The translations under genes were made by a program, and so were the position numbers. Under the pieces are notes generated by a model. The model worked only from the letters and a program-made list of their open reading frames with translations, did not search any database and had not been told where the DNA came from. Below are positions 51,853-60,576 of a DNA stretch of 64,000 bases, in pieces (position 1 is the first letter of the stretch; every line of letters begins with the position of its first letter). Source of the DNA: Candidatus Tectimicrobiota bacterium (lineage in GTDB: Bacteria; Tectomicrobia; Entotheonellia; Entotheonellales; Entotheonellaceae); contig BPKO01000004.1 in NCBI GenBank assembly GCA_026005175.1, positions 293,397-357,396 of the forward strand, written 5' to 3'.

Positions 51853-52850
51853 CAGGCCGACTCCGGCGGGGCCGCGCCGTTGTCCAGCCGCTGCCCGGTG
51901 AGGTGAATGAACACGTCTTCCAGGGTGGGCTTGCCGTACGTCACGGCGTGGATGGCGTCGGCAAAGGCCTCCACCACGTCACGCACAAAGACGTGGCCGT
52001 TGGGAATTTCCAGGCGCAGGCTGTCGCCGATGAGCCGCGGCTCGTAACCAAAGCGGCTGCGGATGCGCGCCCCGAGGCCCTGCGGGTCGGGGGTAGCGAT
52101 GACCACCACGTCGCCGCCCACCTGCGCTTTGAGCGCCTCCGGGGGGCCCACGGCGACCAGGCGTCCCCGGTGCAGGATGCCCACCCGGTCGCAGCGCTCC
52201 GCTTCCTCCAGGATGTGGGTGGTGAGTAGCACGCTCACCCCTTCCGTGTCGCGCAGGTGCGCCAGGTAAGTGGCAAACTCTCGGCGCGCCCCGGGATCAA
52301 GCCCGCTGCTGGGCTCGTCCAGAAGCAAAAGGCGGGGCCGATGCAGGAGGGCCTTGGCCAGCTCCACGCGCCGCTGCAGGCCCCCCGACAGCGTCGCCAC
52401 CAGCTCGTGCAGGCGCTCGGCCAGCCCCAGGCGCTGCACCACCTGCTCGATGCGCCGGCGCAGGGCCTGCCCGCGCAAGCCGTAGAGGTGACCGTGGTGC
52501 CACAGGTTCTCGTACACGGTAAGGCGCACGTCAACACTGGGGTGCTGGAAGACGACCCCGAGCTGCGCTCGTACCGCCTGTGCCTGCTGAGGGATCTCGT
52601 AGCCCAGGAGCTGCACCCGTCCGGCGGTAGGCGGCAGCAGCGTGGCGAGAATGCGAAACAGCGTCGTCTTGCCACCGCCGTTGGGACCCAGAAGCGCGAA
52701 GATCTCTCCCGGCGCCACGCTGAGGGTAACGCCGGCCAGAGCCTGGCGCGTACCGTAGTACAGCTGCACGTCGTCGACGGCAACCACCGGCGTGGTGGCC
52801 TGCGTGGCGGCGACCGCGGTGCCTGCCGGGGCAGAAAAGCGGCTACTCAT
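51852..52850 (-). CDS. ABC transporter ATP-binding protein
   Basis: 332 residues. Walker A ALLGPNGGGKTTLFRILATL, Q-loop VVFQHPSVDVRLTVYENLW, signature ATLSGGLQRRVELAKALLH, Walker B LLLLDEPSSGLDPGARREF and switch His TTHILEEAERCDRVGILHR: complete. Drives the adjoining ABC-2 permease. The C-terminal 90 residues resemble the accessory domain of drug or Cu-maturation exporters. ATG 52850 overlaps the end of the (interrupted) DUF983 gene, so in the ancestral operon it was coupled to that gene; the insertion may now reduce its expression. Confidence 0.92.
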   Translation of the reverse strand: MSSRFSAPAGTAVAATQATTPVVAVDDVQLYYGTRQALAGVTLSVAPGEIFALLGPNGGGKTTLFRILATLLPPTAGRVQLLGYEIPQQAQAVRAQLGVVFQHPSVDVRLTVYENLWHHGHLYGLRGQALRRRIEQVVQRLGLAERLHELVATLSGGLQRRVELAKALLHRPRLLLLDEPSSGLDPGARREFATYLAHLRDTEGVSVLLTTHILEEAERCDRVGILHRGRLVAVGPPEALKAQVGGDVVVIATPDPQGLGARIRSRFGYEPRLIGDSLRLEIPNGHVFVRDVVEAFADAIHAVTYGKPTLEDVFIHLTGQRLDNGAAPPESA

Positions 52851-52994
52851 AAAAAGCTTCCTCGTCAGGATCGCAGAGGTAGTCGAGCCCCAGCCACAGG
52901 CCGCGCGCGTGGCGGAAGAACAGCAGCGGTAACCCCAGGGTCACCCCTGCCCCCAAGGCGAGCTGCACGGCCAGCGAGGCGGCGGCCCAGTGCG

Positions 52995-54437
52995 GGGTGT
53001 GCCTCCAAATTGTAGGGAGGCGGTCCATGACGTATCCTGTTGGAAACAGGCTCATTGTTGTCTTCAACAGGAGGCACGCCATGGACCACGCCCAGATCGT
53101 AGACCAGCTCATGCAGCACTGCAAGCAGGTGATCGATAAGATCTTGCACGCCCCAGACCTTCAGGGCATCGCCGCGGCCTCACTAGCCATCTTTGAGCGG
53201 ATGCGCGAGCTGGCCCATGCCCTGCTGCAAGCCAAGATCGACCTGGAGGCGCAGCGGCTCAAGAACCAGGCCCCAGAGCCCTGCTGTCCTGGCGCCACGA
53301 TGGCTTTTGTCCACACCCGCCTCGTGCAGCCGACGACCCTCTTTGGCCAGGTGGACGTCCCAGTGCGTACGTTTCGCTGCATGGGCTGCGGCACCACGGT
53401 GCGCCCCGATGATGCCCCGCTGGGGCTGCCAAGTAGCGGGGAATTCACCGATGACGTGCGTGCACTTTACACCCCCCTGGCGGCAGAGCTGCCCCACCGC
53501 GTCAGTAACGAGATCTTTGCCCGCTTTACCGGCGTTGAGCTGAGCTCGCACGGCGCCCAGGGCCTCATCGAGCGCAGTGCCACAGACCTTGGGCACTGGC
53601 AGGCCACCCAGGAAGCCCAACAGAGGCAGGCCGTGGCAGTGGCGCGGCAAGAGGACGCCTCCAGAGGGCGTCTGGAGATTGCCATGGACGGGGTCATGGC
53701 GCACATCGACGGGCGCTGGCAAGAAGCCAAAGTGGCCACCGTGGTGGTGCGCCGCCTGCCCCGGCACTCGCCCCGCCCTGTGCGGGGTGCCGTCCTGGCA
53801 CGGCGCTACGTCTGCGTGCTGGGCTCGGCTGAGGAGCTGGTAGAGCGGATCAAGCAGACGATCCGCCAAGCGGGCTGGGAAGCGATCCCCGTGGCCGAGA
53901 TTCTGGGCGACGGGGCGGCCTGGATCTGGACCGTGGCTGAGGCTCACTTCCCGGGCGTGCGCCAGACCTTGGACTACTACCATCTGAGCGAGCATTTCTA
54001 CGACGTGGCGCGCCTTCTGTATCCTGAGCAGCCCGAGGCAGCCAAGGCCTGGGTCGAGGCCAAGCTGGCGGCCTGTGTGCAGGACCGCGTAGGGGATGTG
54101 CTTGGCGCTTTGAGACGGCTGCGGCCCAGGCCGCCTGCGGCGCGCCAGGCGGTGAGGCAACTGATAGGGTATGTGGAGAACAATCGGCACCGCATCTGTT
54201 ACAAGGCGCCCTGGTACCAGGGGTTGGCCGTGGGGTCGGGAGCGGTGGAAGGGGCCTGTAAACACGTCATTCAAGCGCGGTTCAAGCGGGCCGGGATGCG
54301 CTGGAAGCGCCAGGGGTTCTTGCAGGTCCTGGCCTTACGCCTGGCGCGTTTGAACAACACCCTGGATGCCTTTTGGGCCAGTCGGGGTCTGCCGGTGCAG
54401 GCAGCCGCATGACCACCTACAAAATGGAGGCACACCC
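52995..54437 (+). mobile_element. ISKra4-like insertion sequence, 1443 bp
   Basis: Terminal inverted repeats of 22 bp with two mismatches: GGGTGTGCCTCCAAATTGTA at the left end, and the right end 54437-54416 read in reverse complement begins GGGTGTGCCTCCATTTTGTA. Flanked by a perfect 10-bp direct repeat GCCCAGTGCG (52985-52994 and 54438-54447), the target duplication. Carries one transposase gene in plus orientation, opposite to the host operon. Confidence 0.9.
53081..54412 (+). CDS. Transposase (ISKra4-like)
   Basis: 443 residues, ATG 53081 with AGGAGG upstream; a longer in-frame start would lie within the terminal repeat. Zinc-binding-like region FRCMGCGTTVRPDD, then DDE-type motifs EIAMDGVMAHIDGRWQEAKV (first Asp), EILGDGAAWIWTVAEAHFPG (second Asp) and VGSGAVEGACKHVIQARFKR (Glu), as in ISKra4-family transposases. 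Frame intact, so probably active. Family assigned from memory of these motifs. Confidence 0.85.
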   Translation: MDHAQIVDQLMQHCKQVIDKILHAPDLQGIAAASLAIFERMRELAHALLQAKIDLEAQRLKNQAPEPCCPGATMAFVHTRLVQPTTLFGQVDVPVRTFRCMGCGTTVRPDDAPLGLPSSGEFTDDVRALYTPLAAELPHRVSNEIFARFTGVELSSHGAQGLIERSATDLGHWQATQEAQQRQAVAVARQEDASRGRLEIAMDGVMAHIDGRWQEAKVATVVVRRLPRHSPRPVRGAVLARRYVCVLGSAEELVERIKQTIRQAGWEAIPVAEILGDGAAWIWTVAEAHFPGVRQTLDYYHLSEHFYDVARLLYPEQPEAAKAWVEAKLAACVQDRVGDVLGALRRLRPRPPAARQAVRQLIGYVENNRHRICYKAPWYQGLAVGSGAVEGACKHVIQARFKRAGMRWKRQGFLQVLALRLARLNNTLDAFWASRGLPVQAAA

Positions 54438-54689
54438 GCCCAGTGCGCCAGGGCCAGGGTGGCGCCAACGGCCACGAGCACCGCCACGCCGTAGTTGATG
54501 TACATAGCCCCGAGGAAGTAGCCGGGCTCACGGGCAAAGCGCAAGCCGCAGGCGCTACAGCGCTCGTGCATGGCAAACCAGCCGCGAAAGAGCGTCCGCT
54601 CCCCGCAGCGCGGGCAGCGCAGGCGCACCCCCCGGCTCAGCAGGCGCAGAGCGCGCCGCATCCCCCTTTCCTGCGACGCCACCGCTCCC

Positions 54690-55118
54690 TCACGCGCCGG
54701 GGTAGAGTTGGTAGAGCATGAGGTAAATGACCACCCCGGTTACCGAGACGTAGAGCCACAGGGGCAGCGTCCAGCGTGCCAGGCGCCGGTGGCGCCACCA
54801 CTGGGCGCGCAGGGCGCGCACCAGCGTAGTGCCCGCCAGCGGCACCACGGCTGCCGCGAGCACGGTGTGGGAAATGAGAATGGCAAAATACACCAAGCGC
54901 ACCGGCCCCTGTCCCGGGAAGGGCTTTGACCCCACCTGGGCGTGATACGTGAGATAGGAAGCAAGAAAAAGCACCGAGGTGGCGCAGGCGGCAAGCATAC
55001 ACCCCCGGTGCACGGCCACCCGCTGCCGGCGGATGGCGACAAAGCCGGCACTCAGCAGCACGGCACTGGCGCTGTTGAGCACGGCGTTGAGCAGGGGCAA
55101 AGCAGTAAGCGTGCGCAT
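54690..55118 (-). CDS. DUF420 membrane protein (CtaM-like oxidase maturation factor)
   Basis: 142 residues with four hydrophobic segments; LNAVLNSASAVLLSAGFVAI, RRQRVAVHRGCMLAACATSV, LFLASYLTYHAQVGSKPFPG and YFAILISHTVLAAAVVPLAG follow the DUF420 pattern with conserved His residues in HR, YH and SH. In Bacillus and Staphylococcus the DUF420 protein CtaM is needed for maturing the heme A oxidase. It sits directly after the subunit IV gene, which supports that role here. Confidence 0.85.
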   Translation of the reverse strand: MRTLTALPLLNAVLNSASAVLLSAGFVAIRRQRVAVHRGCMLAACATSVLFLASYLTYHAQVGSKPFPGQGPVRLVYFAILISHTVLAAAVVPLAGTTLVRALRAQWWRHRRLARWTLPLWLYVSVTGVVIYLMLYQLYPGA

Positions 55119-55133
55119 GCCGCGGCTGCCGCC

Positions 55134-55451
55134 TCAGCGGTGCTGTTCTACCTGCGGCGCCTGCACGCTGGTGCGGTGCTCCACCGCCCCCAGGTCGGGA
55201 AGCAGCATGAAGACCAGAAAGGCGCAAATGAGCAGCGGCGTCAGGGCAATCACCCCCAGGGTGACGCGCTCGAACTTCAAGTGCATGAAGTACAGGGCCA
55301 CCAGCGACGCCTTCGACAGGGCCATCCCAACCAGGAGGATGCCTTTGGCCAGGGTAGTAAGCGGCAAAATGGCCACCACGATCTCGGCGATGGTTAGCAC
55401 CAGCAGCCAGAACCACACGCCCATGTAGTTGGGTTCGCGATGCTCCGCCAT
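55134..55451 (-). CDS. Cytochrome c oxidase subunit IV (prokaryotic type)
   Basis: 105 residues from ATG 55451 (MAEHREPNYMGVWFWLLVLT); three membrane helices, with SKASLVALYFMHLKFERVTL matching the conserved region of COX4_pro/CyoD-type subunits (the YFMHLK motif). Structural accessory subunit. Follows subunit III by 11 bp in the operon. Confidence 0.88.
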   Translation of the reverse strand: MAEHREPNYMGVWFWLLVLTIAEIVVAILPLTTLAKGILLVGMALSKASLVALYFMHLKFERVTLGVIALTPLLICAFLVFMLLPDLGAVEHRTSVQAPQVEQHR

Positions 55452-55462
55452 AGGAAACACCC

Positions 55463-56074
55463 TCACAGGAGGTAAACGAACGTAAAGACCATGATCCACA
55501 CCAAGTCAACGAAGTGCCAGTACAGCCCGGCAATCTCGACAGGGTGGTAGTTGTGGCCGTTGAACTTCCCGTTCCAGCCCAGGGCGAGAATGCACAGGAG
55601 ATACCCTACCCCGCCTAGAACGTGCATGCCGTGAAAGCCGGTGATGATGAAAAACGTGGTACCAAAGAGCGACGCCCCCCAGGGATTGCCCGACAGGGTA
55701 AGGCCGCTGTGGATGAGGTGCGTCCACTCGTAGGCCTGAAGCCCGAGAAAGATCGCCCCTCCCAGGATGGTGAGGCCGATGAACCGGCGAAAGCCGGCAA
55801 GATCGTCGTGCCGGGCCGCCGAGAGGCCCTTGACCATGGTGACGCTGCTGCAAATGAGCAGGAAGGTCATGAAAGCCGTCATGTTGATGCCCAGCACGTC
55901 GGCGGGGTGCGGCCAGTCGGCACTGGCAAAACGCACCGCCCCGTAGGCGGCCAGCAGGGTGCCAAAAGTCATGGCGTCCCCGACCAGGAAGATCCACATG
56001 CCCAGCTTGCCCCAGCTCTCCGGGGTGAGCGGGGACTCAAAAGGCTCGAGGCGCGCGGTCGCCGTCTCGCTCAC
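55463..56074 (-). CDS. coxC: Cytochrome c oxidase subunit III
   Basis: 203 residues, five helices. GTG 56074 has AAAGGAG upstream. GKLGMWIFLVGDAMTFGTLL, QAYEWTHLIHSGLTLSGNPW, GTTFFIITGFHGMHVLGGVG and EIAGLYWHFVDLVWIMVFTF are standard subunit III motifs (the HFVDxxW end is diagnostic). A more diverged subunit III-like gene lies immediately upstream. Confidence 0.93.
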   Translation of the reverse strand: MSETATARLEPFESPLTPESWGKLGMWIFLVGDAMTFGTLLAAYGAVRFASADWPHPADVLGINMTAFMTFLLICSSVTMVKGLSAARHDDLAGFRRFIGLTILGGAIFLGLQAYEWTHLIHSGLTLSGNPWGASLFGTTFFIITGFHGMHVLGGVGYLLCILALGWNGKFNGHNYHPVEIAGLYWHFVDLVWIMVFTFVYLL

Positions 56075-56093
56075 GGTGCGCTCTCCTTTCTGT

Positions 56094-56792
56094 CTAGGCA
56101 AGGTACACGAGCGTATAGAGAACCGGCCACAGGCCGACGACGTAATACCAGTACATGCCGCATAGTGTCAGGCCGGTGCTGGGGAGCGCCATACGGCCTC
56201 GCCAGGCACGCAGCGTAACGCCCAGCAACCACAGGACGGCCCCGCAGACGTGCAGGGCGTGGCAGCCAATCAGGGTGTAGAACGTGGCGCCGTAGACGCC
56301 TGAAGCCAGGGTGAGGCCGAAGCCAAGCAGGCGCATCCACTCGTAGCCCTGCACCAGCAAGAAGGTGACGCCCAGCAGGGCCGTAAGCCCAAGGCCGTGC
56401 AGCAGGCGACGCAGCAGGCCACGCCGTGCCGCCTGCTGCGCCTGCCACATGGTATAGGCGCTGGCGAGCAGCACCAGGGTGTTGAGGCCGGTGACGCCCA
56501 CCGGCAAGCGGGGCATCGCCGGCGGCGGCCAAGCCTCACTGGCGACGCGAAAGACGAGGAACGTGCCAATAAGGCCGGCAAAAAACATCGTCTCGGCCCC
56601 GAGAAAAACGAGCATCCCCAAGCAGGCATTGCTCAGAGGCGGGCGAAAGGCGTCCTCGTCGCCGTGGTGGTCTCCCCAATCATCGCCTCCCGGCGGCTCG
56701 GGCACCCGCGGTGGCGGCCCTTGCGGGCGCACCCGCAAGGGCCGCCGTCGCACCTCGGGAGGTGCTGTGCTGGCAAAGCGCAGGTAAGTCAT
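56094..56792 (-). CDS. Second, diverged cytochrome c oxidase subunit III-like protein
   Basis: 232 residues. A Pro/Arg-rich N-terminal extension (about 50 residues) precedes LGMLVFLGAETMFFAGLIGT, LLVQGYEWMRLLGFGLTLAS, YTLIGCHALHVCGAVLWLLG and GMYWYYVVGLWPVLYTLVYL. The fold is that of subunit III, but the usual HFVDxxW is replaced by WYYVVGLWP. Two consecutive subunit III-like genes are seen in several deeply branching bacteria; whether they act in one enzyme is unknown. Confidence 0.85.
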   Translation of the reverse strand: MTYLRFASTAPPEVRRRPLRVRPQGPPPRVPEPPGGDDWGDHHGDEDAFRPPLSNACLGMLVFLGAETMFFAGLIGTFLVFRVASEAWPPPAMPRLPVGVTGLNTLVLLASAYTMWQAQQAARRGLLRRLLHGLGLTALLGVTFLLVQGYEWMRLLGFGLTLASGVYGATFYTLIGCHALHVCGAVLWLLGVTLRAWRGRMALPSTGLTLCGMYWYYVVGLWPVLYTLVYLA

Positions 56793-56813
56793 GGAACGTC
56801 TCCTTGCCGACGC

Positions 56814-56921
56814 TCACCGCATGAGGATCACGCCCAGCGCGGCGGCAAAAAGCAAGAGCATCACGCCCACCAATACGACAACGAGCCGCCGGTTCTGGCG
56901 CTGAGAGGCTTCTGCCGGCAT
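56814..56921 (-). CDS. 35-residue single-helix membrane protein in the oxidase operon
   Basis: ATG 56921 to TGA 56814. MPAEASQRQNRRLVVVLVGV then MLLLFAAALGVILMR: a short basic cytoplasmic segment and one hydrophobic helix. It lies 3 bp after the ctaB stop and 21 bp before the second subunit III gene, in the operon direction, so it is probably translated. Tiny membrane proteins are common in oxidase operons; no family assigned. Confidence 0.7.
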   Translation of the reverse strand: MPAEASQRQNRRLVVVLVGVMLLLFAAALGVILMR

Positions 56922-56924
56922 CTG

Positions 56925-57827
56925 CTAGGGCCCGACTTTGTCCAAGGCCATCACCAAATACACCAGCGGCAAGTAGAGCAGCGAGGCAAACAGCAGGCGC
57001 CGTGCTGCCGCCGTCGTGCGGGTCCAGGCCAGGTGCACGCCGCAGCCGAGAAACATCAGCCCGAGAAGAAATGCCACCACGAAGTACAGCCGGCCCGACA
57101 GTCCCATGAGCGTGGGCAGCGAGCCCACGGCCAGCAAGGCCAAGCAATTGGTGACCACCTGGCGGCCGGTACTGTGGCCGTCGGGATGCACCACCGGCAG
57201 CAGCCGCACGCCGGCTCGCGCGAATTCGTCGCGGTAAAGCCAGGCAATCGCCAGCGCGTGCGGCAGTTGCCACAGGAAAAGAATGGCAAACAGCACCAAA
57301 GCCCCGCGGCCAAGGCTGCCCCGTGCTGCCACCCAGCCCGCCACCGGCGGCAGCGCTCCGGGAATGGCACCCACCAAGCTACACAGCGGTGTTTTGAGCT
57401 TCAGCGGCGTATACCAGCAAAGGTACGTCGCCGTGGTCAGCGCCGTGACCAGCGCCGGCAGCGGCCCCACCACCACAGCAAGGTAGCCCAGGCCAGCCAT
57501 GGTCAGCGCCAAGCCAAAACACAGCGCCGGCAACGGCTGCAGGCGACCGTCGGGCAGCGGCCGCGACTGCGTACGCGGCATGAGGGCATCGGTTTCTCGC
57601 TCCAGGTACTGGTTGAGCGCCAGCGAGCCTCCCGCCGCCAGAGCAATGCCCACCAGCAGGTGGGCCATACGGCCCCACGCCGCCCCTCCCACGGTGCCCA
57701 TGTAGAAGCCCACCGCGGTAACCGCCAGGACCATCGTCAGCAGGCGCGGCTTGGTCAAAGCCACGTAATCGCTCAGGCGTTGCCAGGCCGCAACGCGCAC
57801 CGTACTCAGCGAGGCCATGGGCATCAT
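56925..57827 (-). CDS. ctaB: Protoheme IX farnesyltransferase (heme O synthase)
   Basis: 300 residues. UbiA-type prenyltransferase that farnesylates heme B to heme O. NQYLERETDALMPRTQSRPL is the family's first Asp-rich motif, followed by CWYTPLKLKTPLCSLVGAIP, GALPPVAGW and WLYRDEFARAGVRLLPVVHP (second motif). Polytopic. Start ATG 57827 overlaps the end of ctaA by 4 bp. Confidence 0.96.
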   Translation of the reverse strand: MMPMASLSTVRVAAWQRLSDYVALTKPRLLTMVLAVTAVGFYMGTVGGAAWGRMAHLLVGIALAAGGSLALNQYLERETDALMPRTQSRPLPDGRLQPLPALCFGLALTMAGLGYLAVVVGPLPALVTALTTATYLCWYTPLKLKTPLCSLVGAIPGALPPVAGWVAARGSLGRGALVLFAILFLWQLPHALAIAWLYRDEFARAGVRLLPVVHPDGHSTGRQVVTNCLALLAVGSLPTLMGLSGRLYFVVAFLLGLMFLGCGVHLAWTRTTAAARRLLFASLLYLPLVYLVMALDKVGP

Positions 57828-58774
57828 GCCGTCACCCGTTCAGGTAAAGCGACCGCCCTAGCCGGCCGCAGGCGATAGAGACGCAGCGTCAGCACCAGGC
57901 TCGTCGCCAGCAGCGCTGCCCCCGTGACCACATGGGCAGTCGTAGGGAGCACCGCCCGGCGCGTCCACACGATCAGCGCCCCCAGCCCGAGCTGCGCAAG
58001 CAGCAGCGCGAGCAAGCCCAGCGCCGGCCGCTGCAGCCACCGCTCGCCACGCCCTGTCTCCCGCATACGCACCACCGTCCACACCACCCCGCTGGCCACC
58101 AGCAGCGCCCCCACCCGATGCAGGAAGTGCACGGTCACCCCAGGAGAGGTCAGCGGCGGCACCAGGCGCCCAAAAGCCAGCGGGAAGTCGGGAATCGCCA
58201 GCCCCGCCCCCAGGTGACGCACCAAGGCGCCAAGCAGCAGCTGCACGTAGACCAGCACCGTGGTCAGCACCGCCACCAGGCGCAGCGACGGCCCTCCCGC
58301 TTCCTGCCATCTCGCCTGCGGAGCTTGCCAGCTCGGCGCCGTGCACACCGCCAGGCTCACCACCAGACACAGAAACGCCTGCGCCAGGCAGGCATGGGCC
58401 ACGGAAACCGCGGTGGGCAAGCGCAGCAACACCGTCAGCCCGCCCAGCAATCCCTGCACGAGCACCGCCAGCACCGCGCCCCACGCCAGGCGGCGCACCC
58501 AGGGGCGCGGCTCCCAGCGCTGCATGGCCAAGGCCAAGGCCACCGTAAGCAGCCCGACAAACGCCGCCACCAGGCGGTGGCCGTGCTCAAACAGCACCCC
58601 GCCCTGCATGGGCGGAAACACCTGGCCAAACGACAGGGGCCAGTCCGGCACCGCCAGCCCTGACCCAGTGCTCGTCACCAAGGCACCCGCCGCGATCAGC
58701 CCCAGGGTCGCAGCGGCCGTCACCACGGCAAAGCGGTGCAGCCACCGCGGCGGCACCTGCGACGCCGGCATCAA
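57824..58774 (-). CDS. ctaA: Heme A synthase (COX15/CtaA family)
   Basis: 316 residues, eight hydrophobic segments in two four-helix halves: GALVTSTGSGLAVPDWPLSF and EHGHRLVAAFVGLL in the first, LGALVRHLGAGLAIPDFPLA and FLHRVGALLVASGVVWTVVR in the second, giving the paired heme-ligand histidines. Converts heme O to heme A for subunit I. Coupled to coxA (start overlaps the coxA stop). Confidence 0.95.
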   Translation of the reverse strand: MMPASQVPPRWLHRFAVVTAAATLGLIAAGALVTSTGSGLAVPDWPLSFGQVFPPMQGGVLFEHGHRLVAAFVGLLTVALALAMQRWEPRPWVRRLAWGAVLAVLVQGLLGGLTVLLRLPTAVSVAHACLAQAFLCLVVSLAVCTAPSWQAPQARWQEAGGPSLRLVAVLTTVLVYVQLLLGALVRHLGAGLAIPDFPLAFGRLVPPLTSPGVTVHFLHRVGALLVASGVVWTVVRMRETGRGERWLQRPALGLLALLLAQLGLGALIVWTRRAVLPTTAHVVTGAALLATSLVLTLRLYRLRPARAVALPERVTA

Positions 58775-60546
58775 CCGTGCCCTCCTGCCGAGGCCACCTC
58801 CACGCGCCGCGTCTGCGGCAGCCAGTCCTCCGCCACCTCCGGCGAGCTATACTCGTACGGCCCGCGGTACACCACCGGCGCGGTGAGAAAGTTGCCGTGG
58901 GGCGGTGGCGACGGCGCCGTCCACTCCAGGGTGTTGGCTTGCCAGGGGTTCTCGCTGGCGCGGCGGCCGAAAAAGAGCGACCAAAGGAAGTTGGCCAGGA
59001 AGAAAAGCTGCGATGCCCCCAGGCACAGCGCCATCACCGAGATGAAGACGTTGATGCCCTGCAAGGGCTCCAGGAACTCGTAGTGCAGCGGGTTGTAAAT
59101 GCGCCGCATGTGCCCACCCACCCCCAGGAAGTGCATGGGGAAAAAGGTGAGGTTGAAGAAGACGAAAGTAAGGAAGAAGTGGATCTTCCCCAGCGTTTCG
59201 TTGAGCATGCGGCCGAACATCTTGGGGAACCAGTAGTAAATGGCGGCAAAGATGCCAAAAATGATCCCTGCCACCACGTAGTGGATATGGGCTACGATGT
59301 AATACGTGTCGTGGATGAAAATATCCACCGGCGTCGAGGCCATGAAAATACCGCTCAGGCCACCGATGGTAAAGAGGAAGACGAAGCCCAAGGCGAAGAG
59401 CATGGGGGTGGGGAAGCGGATGGAGCCGCCCCACAAGGTTCCGAGCCAGTTGAAGGTCTTGATCGCCGAGGGCACGGCAATGATCATTGTGGTCAGGGTA
59501 AAGGCGGTGCCCAGGGCTGGGTCCATGCCGCTCTGGAACATGTGGTGGCCCCACACGATCCACGACAGAAAGGCGATGGCGATCATCGAGTAGACCATGG
59601 CGCGGTAGCCAAAGATGGGCTTGCGCGCGAACACCGGCAGGATTTCCGAGGTCACCCCCATGGCCGGCAGCACCAGGATGTAGACTTCGGGGTGGCCGAA
59701 GAACCAGAAAAGGTGCTGCCACAGCAGCGGATCGCCGCCGCCTTCGGGGAGGAAGAAGTGGGTGCCAAAGAGGCGGTCAAAGAGCAGCATGCCCAGGGCG
59801 GCGGTGAGCACCGGGAAAGCCAGCAGCAGCAGGATCGAGACGATGAAAATGGCCCACACGATCAGCGGCAGCCGGAACCAGGTCATGCCCGGTGCCCGCA
59901 TGTTGACGATGGTGGTGATGTAGTTGATGGAGCCCATGAGGGAGGAAAAGCCCAGGATGATGAGGCTGATGCACCACAGGTTCACCCCCCACGGGCCGGC
60001 CACCCCCAGGTAGTCGGGCACGGCCGCCAGCGGCGAGTAGCTCGTCCAGCCGGCTGCCGCCGCTCCCCCGGGAACAAAGAACGACAACAAAATAAGGATG
60101 TACGCCGGCACTGCCGTCCAGAACGACAGCATGTTGAGGGTGGGAAAGGCCATGTCGCGGGCGCCGATCATGATCGGCACCAAGAAGTTGCCAAAGGCCC
60201 CCACCATGATCGGCACCACCACGAAAAAGATCATGATGGTGGCGTGCATGGAGAACAGCGCGTTGTAAAACTCCGAGGTGATGGTCCCGTAAGGCAGGGT
60301 CTGTGCCAGCCACGAGTCCCCGTCCCAGAACTCCTCCGAGAAGAGCCCGGTGATGGGCAGCGGCGTCTCCGGCCAGCCCAGCTGCCAGCGGATCATCATC
60401 GCCAGCAGCCCGCCGACGATGAGCATCACCAGTCCGGCGAAGAGAAACTGCCGGCCGATCATCTTGTGGTCTTTAGAAAAGATATAGTGGCGCACGAACC
60501 CTTCGCGCTCGTGTTCCGCGTGCACTGCGGCACCTGCCTCGCTCAT
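58771..60546 (-). CDS. coxA: Cytochrome c oxidase subunit I
   Basis: 591 residues, 12 or more helices, N-terminal extension DHKMIGRQFLF. Heme and CuB ligands: HATIMIFFVVVPIMVGAFGN, FWFFGHPEVYILVLPAMG (CuB His, cross-linked Tyr, and the Glu of A1-type D-channels), WIVWGHHMFQSGMDP (two His), and HIHYVVAG (heme a and a3 His region). The A1-type proton-channel residues indicate a typical aa3-class proton-pumping oxidase. The upstream subunit II has a CuA site, so cytochrome c is the donor. Confidence 0.97.
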   Translation of the reverse strand: MSEAGAAVHAEHEREGFVRHYIFSKDHKMIGRQFLFAGLVMLIVGGLLAMMIRWQLGWPETPLPITGLFSEEFWDGDSWLAQTLPYGTITSEFYNALFSMHATIMIFFVVVPIMVGAFGNFLVPIMIGARDMAFPTLNMLSFWTAVPAYILILLSFFVPGGAAAAGWTSYSPLAAVPDYLGVAGPWGVNLWCISLIILGFSSLMGSINYITTIVNMRAPGMTWFRLPLIVWAIFIVSILLLLAFPVLTAALGMLLFDRLFGTHFFLPEGGGDPLLWQHLFWFFGHPEVYILVLPAMGVTSEILPVFARKPIFGYRAMVYSMIAIAFLSWIVWGHHMFQSGMDPALGTAFTLTTMIIAVPSAIKTFNWLGTLWGGSIRFPTPMLFALGFVFLFTIGGLSGIFMASTPVDIFIHDTYYIVAHIHYVVAGIIFGIFAAIYYWFPKMFGRMLNETLGKIHFFLTFVFFNLTFFPMHFLGVGGHMRRIYNPLHYEFLEPLQGINVFISVMALCLGASQLFFLANFLWSLFFGRRASENPWQANTLEWTAPSPPPHGNFLTAPVVYRGPYEYSSPEVAEDWLPQTRRVEVASAGGHG

Positions 60547-60576
60547 GGCGCTCCCTTTCCCGCTACGCTTCCGCTG

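Larger units (their letters stand above)
52843..54682 (-). pseudogene. DUF983 protein gene, split by an insertion sequence
   Basis: N-terminal part (54682-54448): RLRCPRCGERTLFRGWFAMH and CSACGLRF zinc-ribbon, PGYFLGAMYINYGVAVLVAV membrane helix, LALAHWA. C-terminal part (52984-52843): AASLAVQLALGAGVTLGLPL, LFFRHARGLWLGLDYLCDPD, ending EEAFYE. Deleting the 1443-bp element and one 10-bp target copy rejoins ALAHWA to AASLAV in frame. DUF983 proteins occur in cytochrome oxidase operons and probably help assembly. The start may be GTG 54682 or ATG 54661. Inactive in this strain unless the truncated protein works. Confidence 0.9.
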
